Below are positions 9,880 to 18,306 of a DNA stretch of 64,000 nt, one piece after another. The position numbers and the translations under genes are program-made. The notes below the pieces were generated by a model. That model made no database searches, was not told the origin of the DNA, and was given only the letters and a program-made list of their open reading frames with translations. The first letter of the stretch is position 1, and every line of letters starts with the position of its first letter. Source of the stretch: JAIWNK01 sp964453115 (GTDB lineage: Bacteria; Chloroflexota; Anaerolineae; Anaerolineales; Anaerolineaceae); NCBI GenBank assembly GCA_964453115.1, contig CAYVRT010000007.1:1-64000 (forward strand). The letters run 5' to 3'.

Positions 9880-9921
9880 CGTTATTAACCGAAACAATTC
9901 AAAGAAAAGGAGAAAGAAAAA

Positions 9922-10509
9922 GTGAATGAATTAACACCCCCAGCCACTGCAACAGAAGAGCTTCTTGAGTTCTTCAAAGCCCTTGCCGAGCCCAATCGTC
10001 TGCGCATCATTGGTCTTCTGGCACAGGAATCGCGCACCGTCGAACAAATGGCAGCCATGCTCAAGCTAAAATCTTCAAGTGTCTCCGGGCATCTCTCCAT
10101 CCTGGCACACGCCAACCTGGTGAGCGCACGTCCCGACGGACACTATTACATCTATTCTCTTGAAACAAAAGCCCTGCAAGAAATGGCGCGCCGCCTGCGT
10201 AATCAGGAACACCTGAGCAAATTATCAGAAGATGTAGATGCCGATGCCTACGACCGCAAAGTCCTGGCAACTTTTCTTGATGAAGAGGGATGCATCAAGG
10301 CATTTCCATCCCAAGAAAAGAAATTTATCGTCCTGGTTCGCTATGTTCTTAAAGCCTTCGAACCCGGAACTCGCTATACCGAGAAACAGGTCAACGAAAT
10401 TCTTTCCCGCTTCCATCAGGACACAGCCCAGCTTCGTCGCAGCCTGATAACCTATGGATACATGGCGCGCGAGAGCGGTGGAGGAGCCTATTGGCGAACG
10501 GACGTATAA
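9922..10509 (+). CDS. ArsR-family winged-helix regulator fused to DUF2087
   Basis: The protein has 195 residues and starts at GTG 9922 with AAGGAG 9 nt upstream. Residues about 10-90 form an ArsR-type winged helix (FFKALAEPNRLRIIGLLAQ, then MLKLKSSSVSGHLSILAHANLV). No CxCxxC-type metal site is visible in the recognition helix, so metal sensing is doubtful. Residues about 105-190 match DUF2087 (CIKAFPSQEKKFIVLVRYV, YTEKQVNEIL, LRRSLITYGYMARE). This domain pairing is common, but its ligand is unknown. Its stop is only 4 bases from the convergent FG-GAP gene end, with a shared hairpin between and within them. Confidence 0.88.
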   Translation: MNELTPPATATEELLEFFKALAEPNRLRIIGLLAQESRTVEQMAAMLKLKSSSVSGHLSILAHANLVSARPDGHYYIYSLETKALQEMARRLRNQEHLSKLSEDVDADAYDRKVLATFLDEEGCIKAFPSQEKKFIVLVRYVLKAFEPGTRYTEKQVNEILSRFHQDTAQLRRSLITYGYMARESGGGAYWRTDV

Positions 10510-10513
10510 CCTT

Positions 10514-12136
10514 TTATGGGGCGCCGGAGCGCAAGAAATTTCCCCTCCCGGTGCCCCATAATACTCTTGCCCTCGCAGTATTCGGCAAATCATACACTAC
10601 CACACCCGAATGAGCGGTCTGAATTACAACTTCCCAATCAGCATCTGCGTCCACATTTGCCAGGGTTGGAGAAGCCATTGCCCCATCCCAATCATCATTC
10701 CTTGGCAAACCCACCTCAAATCGCACTGAACCATCTGCCCACAAAACATGTAGCTTTCCAGACTGTTCACTGCTCTTCTGAGGCCATGACGTAAAAATCA
10801 CCTCAGCCGAACCGTCATTTTCCAGGTCTATCACAACTGGAGGAGAAGCAAAACGGTAAAAGCCCTCCTGTGCATCATACACTGCATATGGCCAATTACC
10901 ATGCTCAGTTTTATCCAGCCAAAACGCATGGATTTGACCATCATACCCGGCATACAAAATCTCAGCATAACCATCTCCATCCAAGTCGGCAACTACCGGG
11001 TCTGGCATGCTCATCTCAATCACCCACCAATCCTGGCTTAAGGGAGCCATAGCCGGCTGCGCAGATGGCAACTCAACCCAACTATATCCACTTGCCGCCC
11101 AGCGCGTTCGATCCAGATTAAAAATGAACGGTATCTGGTAGAGGCTTTGGTATGGATCAGCGCCACAATCGTAAACATCCCCCACGACAACAATTTCGCG
11201 CACACCGTCGCCATCCAGATCAACCAGCACCGGCGCAGAATTTGCAAAATTTGGACGATGTTCCACACCACAATTGGCATAACCGCGCACATCTACGGCA
11301 TCATCCACATGCACCCCCACTGCACTCCAAACCTTTCGGCTGCCATCTGAATTTGTTCCATAGCGAAGATGAGCCCGCAACTGTGTTCCATCATCCTGAT
11401 ATGCAGTAATGTAATGAACATCCGATGGACCAATTACCTCAGATCGCCCATCGCCATCCAAATCTGCCGCTGCTACATTTTGGTTAAAACATCCAGCCGC
11501 ATATCCGTTCGTCGAACTATCCGGGCCATGCTCCGGCCAACTTCCCGGGTACAGACTACCATCTTCCAGTCGCCAAACCTCCCATTGATCCTGCGAAACA
11601 GTAGAAGCCGCCAAAACCTCATAGCCCCCCTGTCCATCAAAATTTGCCACAGCCAATGAGCGGTACTCCACCGAAGTGCTACGGAGTGGACTATCCCACA
11701 GCGGCAATCCACGCCAATCATACATACGCACTCGCCGCCCCTCAGCAAACAAAACTTCCAGTTCTGCACCACCCCGAAAATTTCCTACAATCACAGACGG
11801 CCAAATCCGCCCACTATCCCCACCCATACGATGTTTCAGAGCCCCGGTCTCACCATTTAGAATTACAGCCGAATAACTGCCAGCAACAACCTCAACCACC
11901 CCATCCAAATCCACATCCGCAACCGCAGGAGAAGCATACCAACCTGTCTCACACCATATTCCACCATCACAGCCACCCATTTGCCACTTCAATTGCGGTG
12001 CTGCAGGGGAAGGCGGAATCAGCCGCAACACAACCGGCAAAAATAGTTTCTGCGTCCCTGCCGCAGCAACATCATTGCCCAAAACCAGCAACACCACCAC
12101 ACCTGCCCACCCCACCCATTTTAACCAATGTTTCAT
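10514..12136 (-). CDS. Secreted FG-GAP/VCBS repeat protein
   Basis: The protein has 540 residues. A signal peptide (WVGWAGVVVLLVLGNDVAAAG) is followed by a short Pro-rich stretch and integrin-like FG-GAP repeats. Several calcium-binding loops are visible: VDLDGVVEVVAG, ADLDGDGRSEVIG, VDLDGDGVREIVVVG, ADLDGDGYAEILYAG and VDADADWEVVIQ. The predicted fold is a seven-bladed propeller outside the membrane. No catalytic motif or anchor is seen. GGAGGTGTT just before ATG 12136 supports the start. The role is probably adhesion or ligand binding, inferred from the fold only. It stands alone, convergent with the ArsR gene. Confidence 0.85.
   Translation of the reverse strand: MKHWLKWVGWAGVVVLLVLGNDVAAAGTQKLFLPVVLRLIPPSPAAPQLKWQMGGCDGGIWCETGWYASPAVADVDLDGVVEVVAGSYSAVILNGETGALKHRMGGDSGRIWPSVIVGNFRGGAELEVLFAEGRRVRMYDWRGLPLWDSPLRSTSVEYRSLAVANFDGQGGYEVLAASTVSQDQWEVWRLEDGSLYPGSWPEHGPDSSTNGYAAGCFNQNVAAADLDGDGRSEVIGPSDVHYITAYQDDGTQLRAHLRYGTNSDGSRKVWSAVGVHVDDAVDVRGYANCGVEHRPNFANSAPVLVDLDGDGVREIVVVGDVYDCGADPYQSLYQIPFIFNLDRTRWAASGYSWVELPSAQPAMAPLSQDWWVIEMSMPDPVVADLDGDGYAEILYAGYDGQIHAFWLDKTEHGNWPYAVYDAQEGFYRFASPPVVIDLENDGSAEVIFTSWPQKSSEQSGKLHVLWADGSVRFEVGLPRNDDWDGAMASPTLANVDADADWEVVIQTAHSGVVVYDLPNTARARVLWGTGRGNFLRSGAP
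10515..10560. terminator. Hairpin at the convergent ends of the ArsR and FG-GAP genes
   Basis: TATGGGGCGCCGG (10515-10527) pairs with CCGGTGCCCCATA (10548-10560), a 13-bp stem with one G-T type mismatch. It lies mostly within the last codons of the minus-strand gene. There is no strong T-run on either side, so it is a possible weak bidirectional terminator only. Confidence 0.45.
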
Positions 12137-12241
12137 CGCAACACCTCCATCACATTCGTTATCTCATTATAAGTCAAGAGCAGGGAAGTTTGACAAGGCA
12201 AACAAGGACACTTTGCGCTATTCATTTTCTGCCCATTTAGG

Positions 12242-12255
12242 TATTCTTTAGAATA
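12242..12255 (+). promoter_or_regulatory. Palindrome over the likely -10 of the aldehyde oxidoreductase operon
   Basis: TATTCT and AGAATA form a perfect 6-bp inverted repeat with a 2-base spacer (12242-12255). The right half contains a -10-like TAGAAT (12249-12254), about 30 bases before the ferredoxin start. No good -35 is spaced correctly; a TTGACA at 12190 is too far. A repressor site is possible but unproven. Confidence 0.4.
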
Positions 12256-12285
12256 GTCATTTTTTAGCTCACAAAGGAGACTTAT

Positions 12286-12690
12286 ATGCGACTTTACGCC
12301 GATTCCGCCAAATGTTGCGGATGCCATGCCTGCCTCGTGGCATGCTCGCTGAACCTGTTTCAAGTCAGCAATCCCAAAATGGCCGCTTTGAACATCATAG
12401 CGCAATTCCCCGATCCCGGAACATACGACATCAAAGTATGCACACAGTGTGGTGAATGCGCTGCTGTGTGCCCAACTGGTGCCATCAAGACTGACCAACA
12501 CGGCGCATACTATGTAGATTTTGATGAATGTGACCTTTGCGAAGCCTGTGTCTCTGTATGCCCAGAATCGGTTATGTATGTCCGCGTCGAACTTGCCCAA
12601 TCCGCCTGGAAATGCAATCTCTGCGGAGATTGCGTTCAGGTGTGTGGCACCAGCGCACTTTGGATTGCAGAAGAAACAGTTTCAGCCTGA
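12286..12690 (+). CDS. Polyferredoxin subunit of aldehyde:ferredoxin oxidoreductase (HycB/AorA-like)
   Basis: The protein has 134 residues with four Cys clusters: CCGCHACLVACS, CTQCGECAAVCP, CDLCEACVSVCP and CNLCGDCVQVCG. This is enough for about four [4Fe-4S] centres, as in HycB-like electron-transfer subunits. AAGGAG lies 6 nt before ATG 12286. It precedes the tungsten enzyme gene by 13 bases and should carry electrons from aldehyde oxidation. The same order (ferredoxin, AOR, MoaD-like protein) is known in the aor operon of Aromatoleum. Soluble, cytoplasmic. Confidence 0.9.
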   Translation: MRLYADSAKCCGCHACLVACSLNLFQVSNPKMAALNIIAQFPDPGTYDIKVCTQCGECAAVCPTGAIKTDQHGAYYVDFDECDLCEACVSVCPESVMYVRVELAQSAWKCNLCGDCVQVCGTSALWIAEETVSA

Positions 12691-12703
12691 AAGGAGACTC
12701 TCA

Positions 12704-14530
12704 ATGAACGGTTACGGCGGCACCATTTTACGTGTCAATCTCACAACCAAAAAAATTACCCGGCAACCCACTCCCACCGACCTGATGCGCGATTTCATTG
12801 GTGGGCGCGGCTTTGGGGCCTATTTTTTATTCACCGAAGTTCCAGCTCACGCAGATCCTCTCGGCCCCGATAACAAGCTCATCATCTCCACAGGCCCCCT
12901 TTCTGGCTTGCTTGTTCCTGGCGCCGGCAAGTGCGATTTTACAACCAAATCGCCTCTCACAGGTGGGTATGCAAGCGCCTCGCTTGGCGGATTGTTCACA
13001 GCAGAAATCAAATACGCAGGCATAGATAGTATCATTCTGGAAGGCATCAGCGAACACCCTGTCTATCTTTTCATTGACGATGACAAAATTGAACTACGCG
13101 ACGCATCTGAACTCTGGGGGCGCGGCACCATTGCTGTAGAAAAAGAACTAAAAGAACGTTTCGGTGAAGAATTCCAAATTGCTGTCATTGGTCCAGGTGG
13201 CGAAAACCTTGTCCCCTACGCCTGCATCAATCACGATTATGGGCGTCAGGCTGGGCGCGGCGGCGTTGGCACAGTTATGGGCGCAAAACGCGTCAAAGCC
13301 ATTGTTGTACATGGCACAAAAAGTGTTGCCGTTGCAGATGCCGCTGCTTATCGCACCGCTGGAATGGCTCTCTTCAAAGCATGCAAAGAGTCTGAAGGCC
13401 TCCAGCCCTGGCAAAACTATGGCACAACCATTGTAACAAGCTGGTGTGATGAGGTTGGCGCCCTACCAACCCGAAACTTCAGCGCCGGATCATTTGAAGG
13501 CGGCCCCGGCCTCTATGGCCCTCTCATGCGCGAAAAAATTGTCATCACCGATAAAGGTTGCTTCGGCTGCCCCTCCCCATGCGGAAAATATAGCCACGCC
13601 CGAAGCTACAACACTCGTGTTGAAGGCCCCGAATATGAGACCATTGGCATGCTCGGCTCAAACGTTGGGCTTGACAACATTGAAGATGTTGCACGCGCCA
13701 ACTTCCTGTGCGACGATCTGGGCATAGATACAATCAGTGCAGGCGGCTGCATCGGCTGGGCCATGGAATGTTATGAGAAAGGCATCCTAACCGATCAAGA
13801 TACCAACGGGCTGGAACTGCGTTTCGGTAACAAACAAGCTGTCTTTGCTCTCATTGAACAAATCGCTTATCGCAAAGGCCTTGGCATCCTGCTCTCCCAA
13901 GGCGTCAAACGCGCCGCAGCCCAGGTTGGCAAAGGCAGCGAAAAATTTGCCATCCACGTCAAAGGCATGGAACAATCTGCCTATGCCACCCACAATGCCA
14001 CTGCTATGCTCCTCGCCTACATGACGTGCGATGTTGGAGCACATCACAATCGCTCATGGGCCATCACCTACGATCTACAAGTTGGTCGCGACCGAGTTGT
14101 CCCCGAAAAAGTCGCCCGCGTCATCTGGCTGCAAAACTTCCGCCCCATGTTTGACGTTCTCGGCGCCTGTCGCCTACAATGGGTTGAACTCGGCATTGAT
14201 CGCGACCTATACGTCCCAACTCTGGCGGCCATTACAGGCATTCATCGCACCTGGGAAGATCTTGAAAAAGTGGGCTCGCGCATCTGGAATCTTAATCGCA
14301 TGTATTGGTTCCGAGAAATCGAGGGCTTTGGTCGCCAATGGGACCTGCCCGCCCCGCGCTTCTATGAAGAAGCACCAACAACTGGCGTAACTACCGGACA
14401 AATTACCCGTCGTGAAGATGTGGAACGCTTGCTTGATATGTATTATGAACAGCGCGGGTGGGATTCCAACGGCCTCCCCAAGCCCGAAACCTTGCAAGAC
14501 CTCGGAATCGCTCACCTGGCAACCGCGTAA
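12704..14530 (+). CDS. aor: Tungsten-dependent aldehyde:ferredoxin oxidoreductase
   Basis: This enzyme oxidises aldehydes to acids (or reduces acids) with a tungsten bis-pterin and one [4Fe-4S] cluster. It has 608 residues, the usual length. The start MNGYGGTILRVNLTTKK is the conserved AOR N-terminus and has AAGGAG 7 nt upstream. The N-terminal domain shows the pterin-phosphate region TKSPLTGGYASASLGG. Cluster ligands are CFGCPSPC (CxxCxxxC) plus a later Cys in LGACRLQW. Pterin-contact regions EYETIGMLGSNVGLDN and DDLGIDTIS are also present. The stop TAA overlaps the next ATG by one base. Substrate range is not predictable; oxidation of amino-acid-derived or fatty aldehydes would fit a fermenter. 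Confidence 0.93.
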   Translation: MNGYGGTILRVNLTTKKITRQPTPTDLMRDFIGGRGFGAYFLFTEVPAHADPLGPDNKLIISTGPLSGLLVPGAGKCDFTTKSPLTGGYASASLGGLFTAEIKYAGIDSIILEGISEHPVYLFIDDDKIELRDASELWGRGTIAVEKELKERFGEEFQIAVIGPGGENLVPYACINHDYGRQAGRGGVGTVMGAKRVKAIVVHGTKSVAVADAAAYRTAGMALFKACKESEGLQPWQNYGTTIVTSWCDEVGALPTRNFSAGSFEGGPGLYGPLMREKIVITDKGCFGCPSPCGKYSHARSYNTRVEGPEYETIGMLGSNVGLDNIEDVARANFLCDDLGIDTISAGGCIGWAMECYEKGILTDQDTNGLELRFGNKQAVFALIEQIAYRKGLGILLSQGVKRAAAQVGKGSEKFAIHVKGMEQSAYATHNATAMLLAYMTCDVGAHHNRSWAITYDLQVGRDRVVPEKVARVIWLQNFRPMFDVLGACRLQWVELGIDRDLYVPTLAAITGIHRTWEDLEKVGSRIWNLNRMYWFREIEGFGRQWDLPAPRFYEEAPTTGVTTGQITRREDVERLLDMYYEQRGWDSNGLPKPETLQDLGIAHLATA

Positions 14531-14754
14531 TGCAAGTTCGCTTTCGACCAATTGGTATGCTCAAAAGCTACACGCAGGGCGATGTAAGCCTCGAATTCAG
14601 CGCGCAACTCACTGTTCGACAAGGTCTACAACAAATTGGCATTCCCACCGAACTGGTTGCCCTGGTGCTGATTAATGGCAAACAGGCAACCAAAGACACC
14701 GCTCTCAACGACCAGGATGAAATTCAAGTCATTGCTGTGTTAGGAGGCGGATAA
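14530..14754 (+). CDS. MoaD/ThiS-like small sulfur-carrier protein for the tungsten pterin
   Basis: The protein has 74 residues with a beta-grasp pattern: MQVRFRPIGMLKSY, a central helix (VRQGLQQIGIPTELVALVLING), and an end in IQVIAVLGGG. The C-terminal Gly-Gly is the site that is adenylated and thiocarboxylated in MoaD and ThiS. Its ATG overlaps the AOR stop by one base, so translation is coupled. Location after AOR suggests a dedicated role in making or loading the tungsten cofactor, as proposed for AorD-type proteins. A ThiS role is less likely because no thiamine genes are near. Confidence 0.85.
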   Translation: MQVRFRPIGMLKSYTQGDVSLEFSAQLTVRQGLQQIGIPTELVALVLINGKQATKDTALNDQDEIQVIAVLGGG

Positions 14755-14764
14755 GCAAAAAACA

Positions 14765-14797
14765 TGACACACCCCGGCAAATATCCGGGGTGTGTCA
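14765..14797. terminator. Strong bidirectional hairpin after the aor operon
   Basis: TGACACACCCCGG (14765-14777) and CCGGGGTGTGTCA (14785-14797) form a perfect 13-bp stem with a 7-base loop. It lies between the convergent ends of the MoaD-like gene (14754) and the iminopeptidase gene (14812). No long T-run follows on the plus strand (TTAAATT), but the position and stem are typical of a shared terminator. Confidence 0.8.
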
Positions 14798-14811
14798 TTA
14801 AATTCATCATC

Positions 14812-15771
14812 CTAGTAAAGCGTCTTAAAATCTTCCGTAGCTTGCAACAATTCCCGCATCGTACCTGGCTCCGTCATCGAATGACCGGCATCTGGAATAA
14901 TGCGCAATTCTGCCTGCGGCAGCGTCTTACTCAATTCCCATGCCGTCTGCATTGGACACACAATATCATAACGTCCTTGCACAATTCGGGTTGGAATATG
15001 TTGAATTGTAGATCGAATTTTATCGAGCAAAAACGTGTCCGATGGCATAAAAGCCCGATTTGTAAAATAATGGCATTCAATCCGAGCAAACGCCAAGGCC
15101 CGCTGCGGATTTTCAAAATCCTGCATAGCCTTTGGATCCTGGTATAACTTTGAAGTCGCAGCCTCCCAAATACTCCAGGCGCGCGCCGCATCCAAACGCA
15201 CCTGCTCGTCATCACTCGTCAACCGCCGATAAAATGCAGCCACAAGATCCGCCTGCTCTGCCGACGGAATTGGCTTCAAATAATTTTCCCAGGCATCAGG
15301 ATACAGATGAGAAGCGCCATTCTGGTAAAACCATCCAATTTCCCAACTTCGACAGAGAAAAATACCGCGCAAAATCAATCCAATCACGCGATCGGGATGT
15401 GTCACCGCATAGGAAAGTGCCAACGTACTGCCCCAACTCCCGCCAAAAACAACCCAACGGTCAATTCCCAACTTCTCGCGCAAAGTTTCAATATCCCCCA
15501 CCAAAGCCCAGGTATCATTCTCTCGCAACTCAGCATGTGGCGTGCTTCTTCCACACCCTCGCTGATCAAACAAAATAATCCGGTAAAACTGTGGGTCAAA
15601 ATAACGCCGATAGATGGGGTGCAATCCCCCTCCAGGCCCACCATGCAAAAATACAACTGGCTTTCCATTGAAGTTGCCAACTTGTTCATAATACAAAGTG
15701 TGCAACTTTGAAACAGATACAAAGCCACTATCAAAGGGCTCGATTTCAGGGAACAAAGGCGAAGGCTCCAT
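14812..15771 (-). CDS. pip: Proline iminopeptidase (alpha/beta hydrolase, S33)
   Basis: This cytoplasmic peptidase should release N-terminal proline from peptides. It has 319 residues, normal for the family. The oxyanion-hole motif HGGPGGG (43-49), the nucleophile elbow GGSWGS with S112, the acid Asp in QGRYDIVCP (about 270) and the catalytic His in DAGHS (about 298) are all present. The cap region contains the usual Trp-rich segment. AAAGGA lies upstream of ATG 15771, and a TATAAT box is visible about 40 bases upstream. It is divergent from the PPOX-family gene. Confidence 0.93.
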   Translation of the reverse strand: MEPSPLFPEIEPFDSGFVSVSKLHTLYYEQVGNFNGKPVVFLHGGPGGGLHPIYRRYFDPQFYRIILFDQRGCGRSTPHAELRENDTWALVGDIETLREKLGIDRWVVFGGSWGSTLALSYAVTHPDRVIGLILRGIFLCRSWEIGWFYQNGASHLYPDAWENYLKPIPSAEQADLVAAFYRRLTSDDEQVRLDAARAWSIWEAATSKLYQDPKAMQDFENPQRALAFARIECHYFTNRAFMPSDTFLLDKIRSTIQHIPTRIVQGRYDIVCPMQTAWELSKTLPQAELRIIPDAGHSMTEPGTMRELLQATEDFKTLY

Positions 15772-15862
15772 TGCAGAAATCCTTTCAAAAGAAGATGAAT
15801 CTCATTATATAACTTTTTTGTAGTCAACACCCCCAAAAACCTGTGACAAAGCTCACTTTTCT

Positions 15863-15891
15863 TTGACAAAAAAGTTATTCTGCCGTATCCT
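15863..15891 (+). promoter_or_regulatory. Sigma-70-type promoter of the PPOX-family gene
   Basis: TTGACA (15863-15868) and TATCCT (15886-15891) are separated by 17 bases. AAGGAG follows just before ATG 15910. Confidence 0.65.
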
Positions 15892-15909
15892 TTAAGAAGG
15901 AGAATACAA

Positions 15910-16284
15910 ATGAACAATCCTCTTGCACCATTTGATGGACATCAATATATCAACGTTGAAACATATCGCAAAACGGGCGAGGCCATTGCCACACCAGTCT
16001 GGTTCGTGGAAGAAAATGGCGCCCTCTATGTGCGAACAGGCGCACAATCCGGAAAGATCAAGCGCATCCGTCATACCCCCAAAATCCGGATCGCTCCCTG
16101 TGATATGAGCGGAAAATTACTCGGACAATGGATTGAAGCAGAAGCTCATCTTGTAGATGAAACAATCTATGCACATATCAATGAGCTATTGAAAAAGAAA
16201 TACGGCCTGACCAAAGCTTTCTTCGATACAGTATCTCGGCTCAAGAAAGCGGATGAAGCCATATTTATCATTCGCGTGCTTTAA
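15910..16284 (+). CDS. PPOX-class F420/flavin-dependent oxidoreductase
   Basis: The protein has 124 residues with the split-barrel pyridoxamine-phosphate-oxidase pattern: YINVETYRKTGEAIATPVWFVEENGALYVRT, then KIKRIRHTPKIRIAPCDMSGKLLGQWIEAEA. The GK(I)KRIR and RNP-like segments usually contact flavin or F420. The substrate is unknown. The stop TAA (16282-16284) overlaps the stop of convergent typA by 4 bases, leaving no room for an intergenic terminator. AAGAAGGAG precedes the start. Confidence 0.85.
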   Translation: MNNPLAPFDGHQYINVETYRKTGEAIATPVWFVEENGALYVRTGAQSGKIKRIRHTPKIRIAPCDMSGKLLGQWIEAEAHLVDETIYAHINELLKKKYGLTKAFFDTVSRLKKADEAIFIIRVL

Positions 16285-18143
16285 CTGGCTTCGCTCGCCA
16301 ATTCTTTTGCCTTTTTGTTCTGTTTACCTCGCTCTTCTGTTTCCAAAATTCGTTTTCGAATGCGGAAGGCTACAGGTGTAACCTCCAGCAACTCATCCTC
16401 TCCAAGATATTCAATAGCCTCATCCAGGCTCATTTCACGCGGCGGGGTAAGCCGAATTTCAATATCCTTGTTGGATGATCGCATATTTGTCAAGTGCTTT
16501 TTCTTACAAACATTGACAATTAAGTCTTCTGGGCGTTGTGTTTCTCCAACCACCATTCCCTCATACACATCCAATCCAGCCCCAACAAACAAAGTCGCCC
16601 TTTCTTCAGCGTTTTTCAAGCCATATGTGCTTGTCGTTCCACTTTCCCAGGCAACAACTGAACTGGTGTTCCGGCCATTAATCGCCCCAGCAAATGGAGC
16701 ATACCCATGGAACAAAGCATTCATAATGCCCATCCCACGCGTTGCTGTCAAGAATTGATAACGAAAGCCGAGCAACCCGCGCGTTGGCGCCAAATAGGTC
16801 AAGTGCACCGAACCATCCGGCAGGTTATACATATCCAACATTTTACCGCGTCGCGCGCCAAGCATTTCAACAACGGCTCCAACCGTCTCAGCCGAAGTCT
16901 CGATATGCAGTTCTTCAAACGGCTCCAACAGGTCACCGTTTTCGCCACTACGCAAAATCGCCTCCGGTCTTGAAACCTGAAACTCATATCCCTCGCGTCG
17001 CATCGTCTCAATCAAAATTGCCAAATGCAATTCGCCGCGTCCCGAAACCAAAAACGTGTCTGCTGTCTCCGTTTCAGCCACCCGCAGCGCCACATTGTTG
17101 CGCAATTCTTCAAACAACCGCTCGCGCAGCTTGCGTGAAGTTCCCCAACGACCCTCGCGCCCAGAGAAAGGCGAAGTATTTACCCCAAACGTCATTCGCA
17201 CTGTTGGCTCCTCCACCCGAATGGGCGGCAGCGCCACGGGATTTTCAGGATCCGCCAGCGTCTCACCAATTTCCACGCCTTCCAGTCCGGCAATCGCCAC
17301 AATCTCTCCCGCAAGCGCCTCTTCCACCTCGACACGTTCCAAGCCCTGATGCACATACAAATAGCGCACCCGTTCTGGTAAAACCTGTCCATCCAACTTC
17401 ATGCGCGCCAGCACCTGGCCAGCCACCATCTTACCAGCAAAGATTCTCCCCACAGCAGTCACACCGCGATAATCATCATAACCCAAATTCGTCACCAGCA
17501 ATTGTAAAGGAGCATCCACATCTACTCGTGGTGCCGGAATCTGGCGCAGGATTGTCTCAAACAAGGGTTGCAGATTCGATGAAAGCTCCTGCGTCATTCC
17601 TGCTTGCCCTGTAATGGCATTCGCATAAACAACCAAAAAATCTGCTTGCCGCTCATCCGCCCCCAACTCAATAAATAAATCGAAGGTATCATTCAAAGTC
17701 CGATCAGGCTCTGCATCCTTGCGATCCATTTTATTAATCACCACAATCGCCCGATGCCCCATTTGTAAGGCTTTCTTAAGCACAAACCGCGTTTGTGGCA
17801 TTGGCCCCTCTGCCGCATCTACCAACAGCAACACCCCATCCACCATATTCATCACCCGCTCAACCTCACCGCCAAAATCGGCATGCCCGGGCGTATCCAC
17901 AATATTGATTTTGACCAATTGTTTTGTCATCGGGTCAGGAATGCTGATGGCGGTATTCTTCGCCAGAATAGTAATCCCACGCTCCCGTTCCAAATCGTTC
18001 GAATCCATCACACGTTCCACCACATGCTGATTCTCTCGAAACACGCGTGCCTGTCTCAACATCGCATCCACCAATGTGGTTTTGCCATGATCCACATGAG
18101 CAATAATCGCAATATTGCGCAAATCCGTTCGTTCGATCACCAT
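16281..18143 (-). CDS. typA: Ribosome-associated GTPase TypA/BipA
   Basis: This translational GTPase acts in ribosome assembly and stress adaptation. It has 620 residues. Start MVIERTDLRNIAIIAHVDHGKTT matches the family N-terminus, with AGCAGG upstream; the frame continues further upstream without conserved sequence. G motifs: G1 AHVDHGKTT, switch I RGITILAKNTAI, G3 DTPGHADFGGEVERV, G4 NKMDR. Domain II, the EF-G-like domain and the TypA-specific C-terminal region (MHFGxG-like GTSRKLRERLFEEL, NVCKKKHLTNMRSSNKD) are all present. The divergent neighbour is the patatin gene. A GC hairpin at 18191-18210 lies in the leader region. Confidence 0.97.
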   Translation of the reverse strand: MVIERTDLRNIAIIAHVDHGKTTLVDAMLRQARVFRENQHVVERVMDSNDLERERGITILAKNTAISIPDPMTKQLVKINIVDTPGHADFGGEVERVMNMVDGVLLLVDAAEGPMPQTRFVLKKALQMGHRAIVVINKMDRKDAEPDRTLNDTFDLFIELGADERQADFLVVYANAITGQAGMTQELSSNLQPLFETILRQIPAPRVDVDAPLQLLVTNLGYDDYRGVTAVGRIFAGKMVAGQVLARMKLDGQVLPERVRYLYVHQGLERVEVEEALAGEIVAIAGLEGVEIGETLADPENPVALPPIRVEEPTVRMTFGVNTSPFSGREGRWGTSRKLRERLFEELRNNVALRVAETETADTFLVSGRGELHLAILIETMRREGYEFQVSRPEAILRSGENGDLLEPFEELHIETSAETVGAVVEMLGARRGKMLDMYNLPDGSVHLTYLAPTRGLLGFRYQFLTATRGMGIMNALFHGYAPFAGAINGRNTSSVVAWESGTTSTYGLKNAEERATLFVGAGLDVYEGMVVGETQRPEDLIVNVCKKKHLTNMRSSNKDIEIRLTPPREMSLDEAIEYLGEDELLEVTPVAFRIRKRILETEERGKQNKKAKELASEAS

Positions 18144-18190
18144 AAAAACCTGCTTCCATAAAAAGGCACTAGAATGCGCTACACGCAACA

Positions 18191-18210
18191 ACCCCGGCGA
18201 TCTCCGGGGT
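18191..18210. other. GC-rich hairpin upstream of typA
   Basis: ACCCCGG (18191-18197) and CCGGGGT (18204-18210) form a 7-bp stem with a 6-base loop. It lies between divergent genes, about 48 bases before typA, so it would sit in the typA leader or separate the two promoters. No T-run follows. Its stem resembles the core of the hairpin at 14765-14797. Confidence 0.5.
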
Positions 18211-18306
18211 CGTCTGTAAAGCGCTCATATCTTATCAGAATCAAGCCAATTTGAAAAGGGCGCTTTTTGTAGCGTGATAAAATAGGACTGAAAGGAAACC
18301 AAATAT

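Noticed and set aside
12521..12703. Open frame extending the aldehyde oxidoreductase upstream by 61 codons
   Set aside because: It overlaps the ferredoxin gene, and the conserved N-terminus with AAGGAG begins at 12704.
18191..18210. Terminator for typA or the patatin gene
   Set aside because: It lies upstream of both divergent genes, so it cannot end either transcript; it is listed only as a hairpin.
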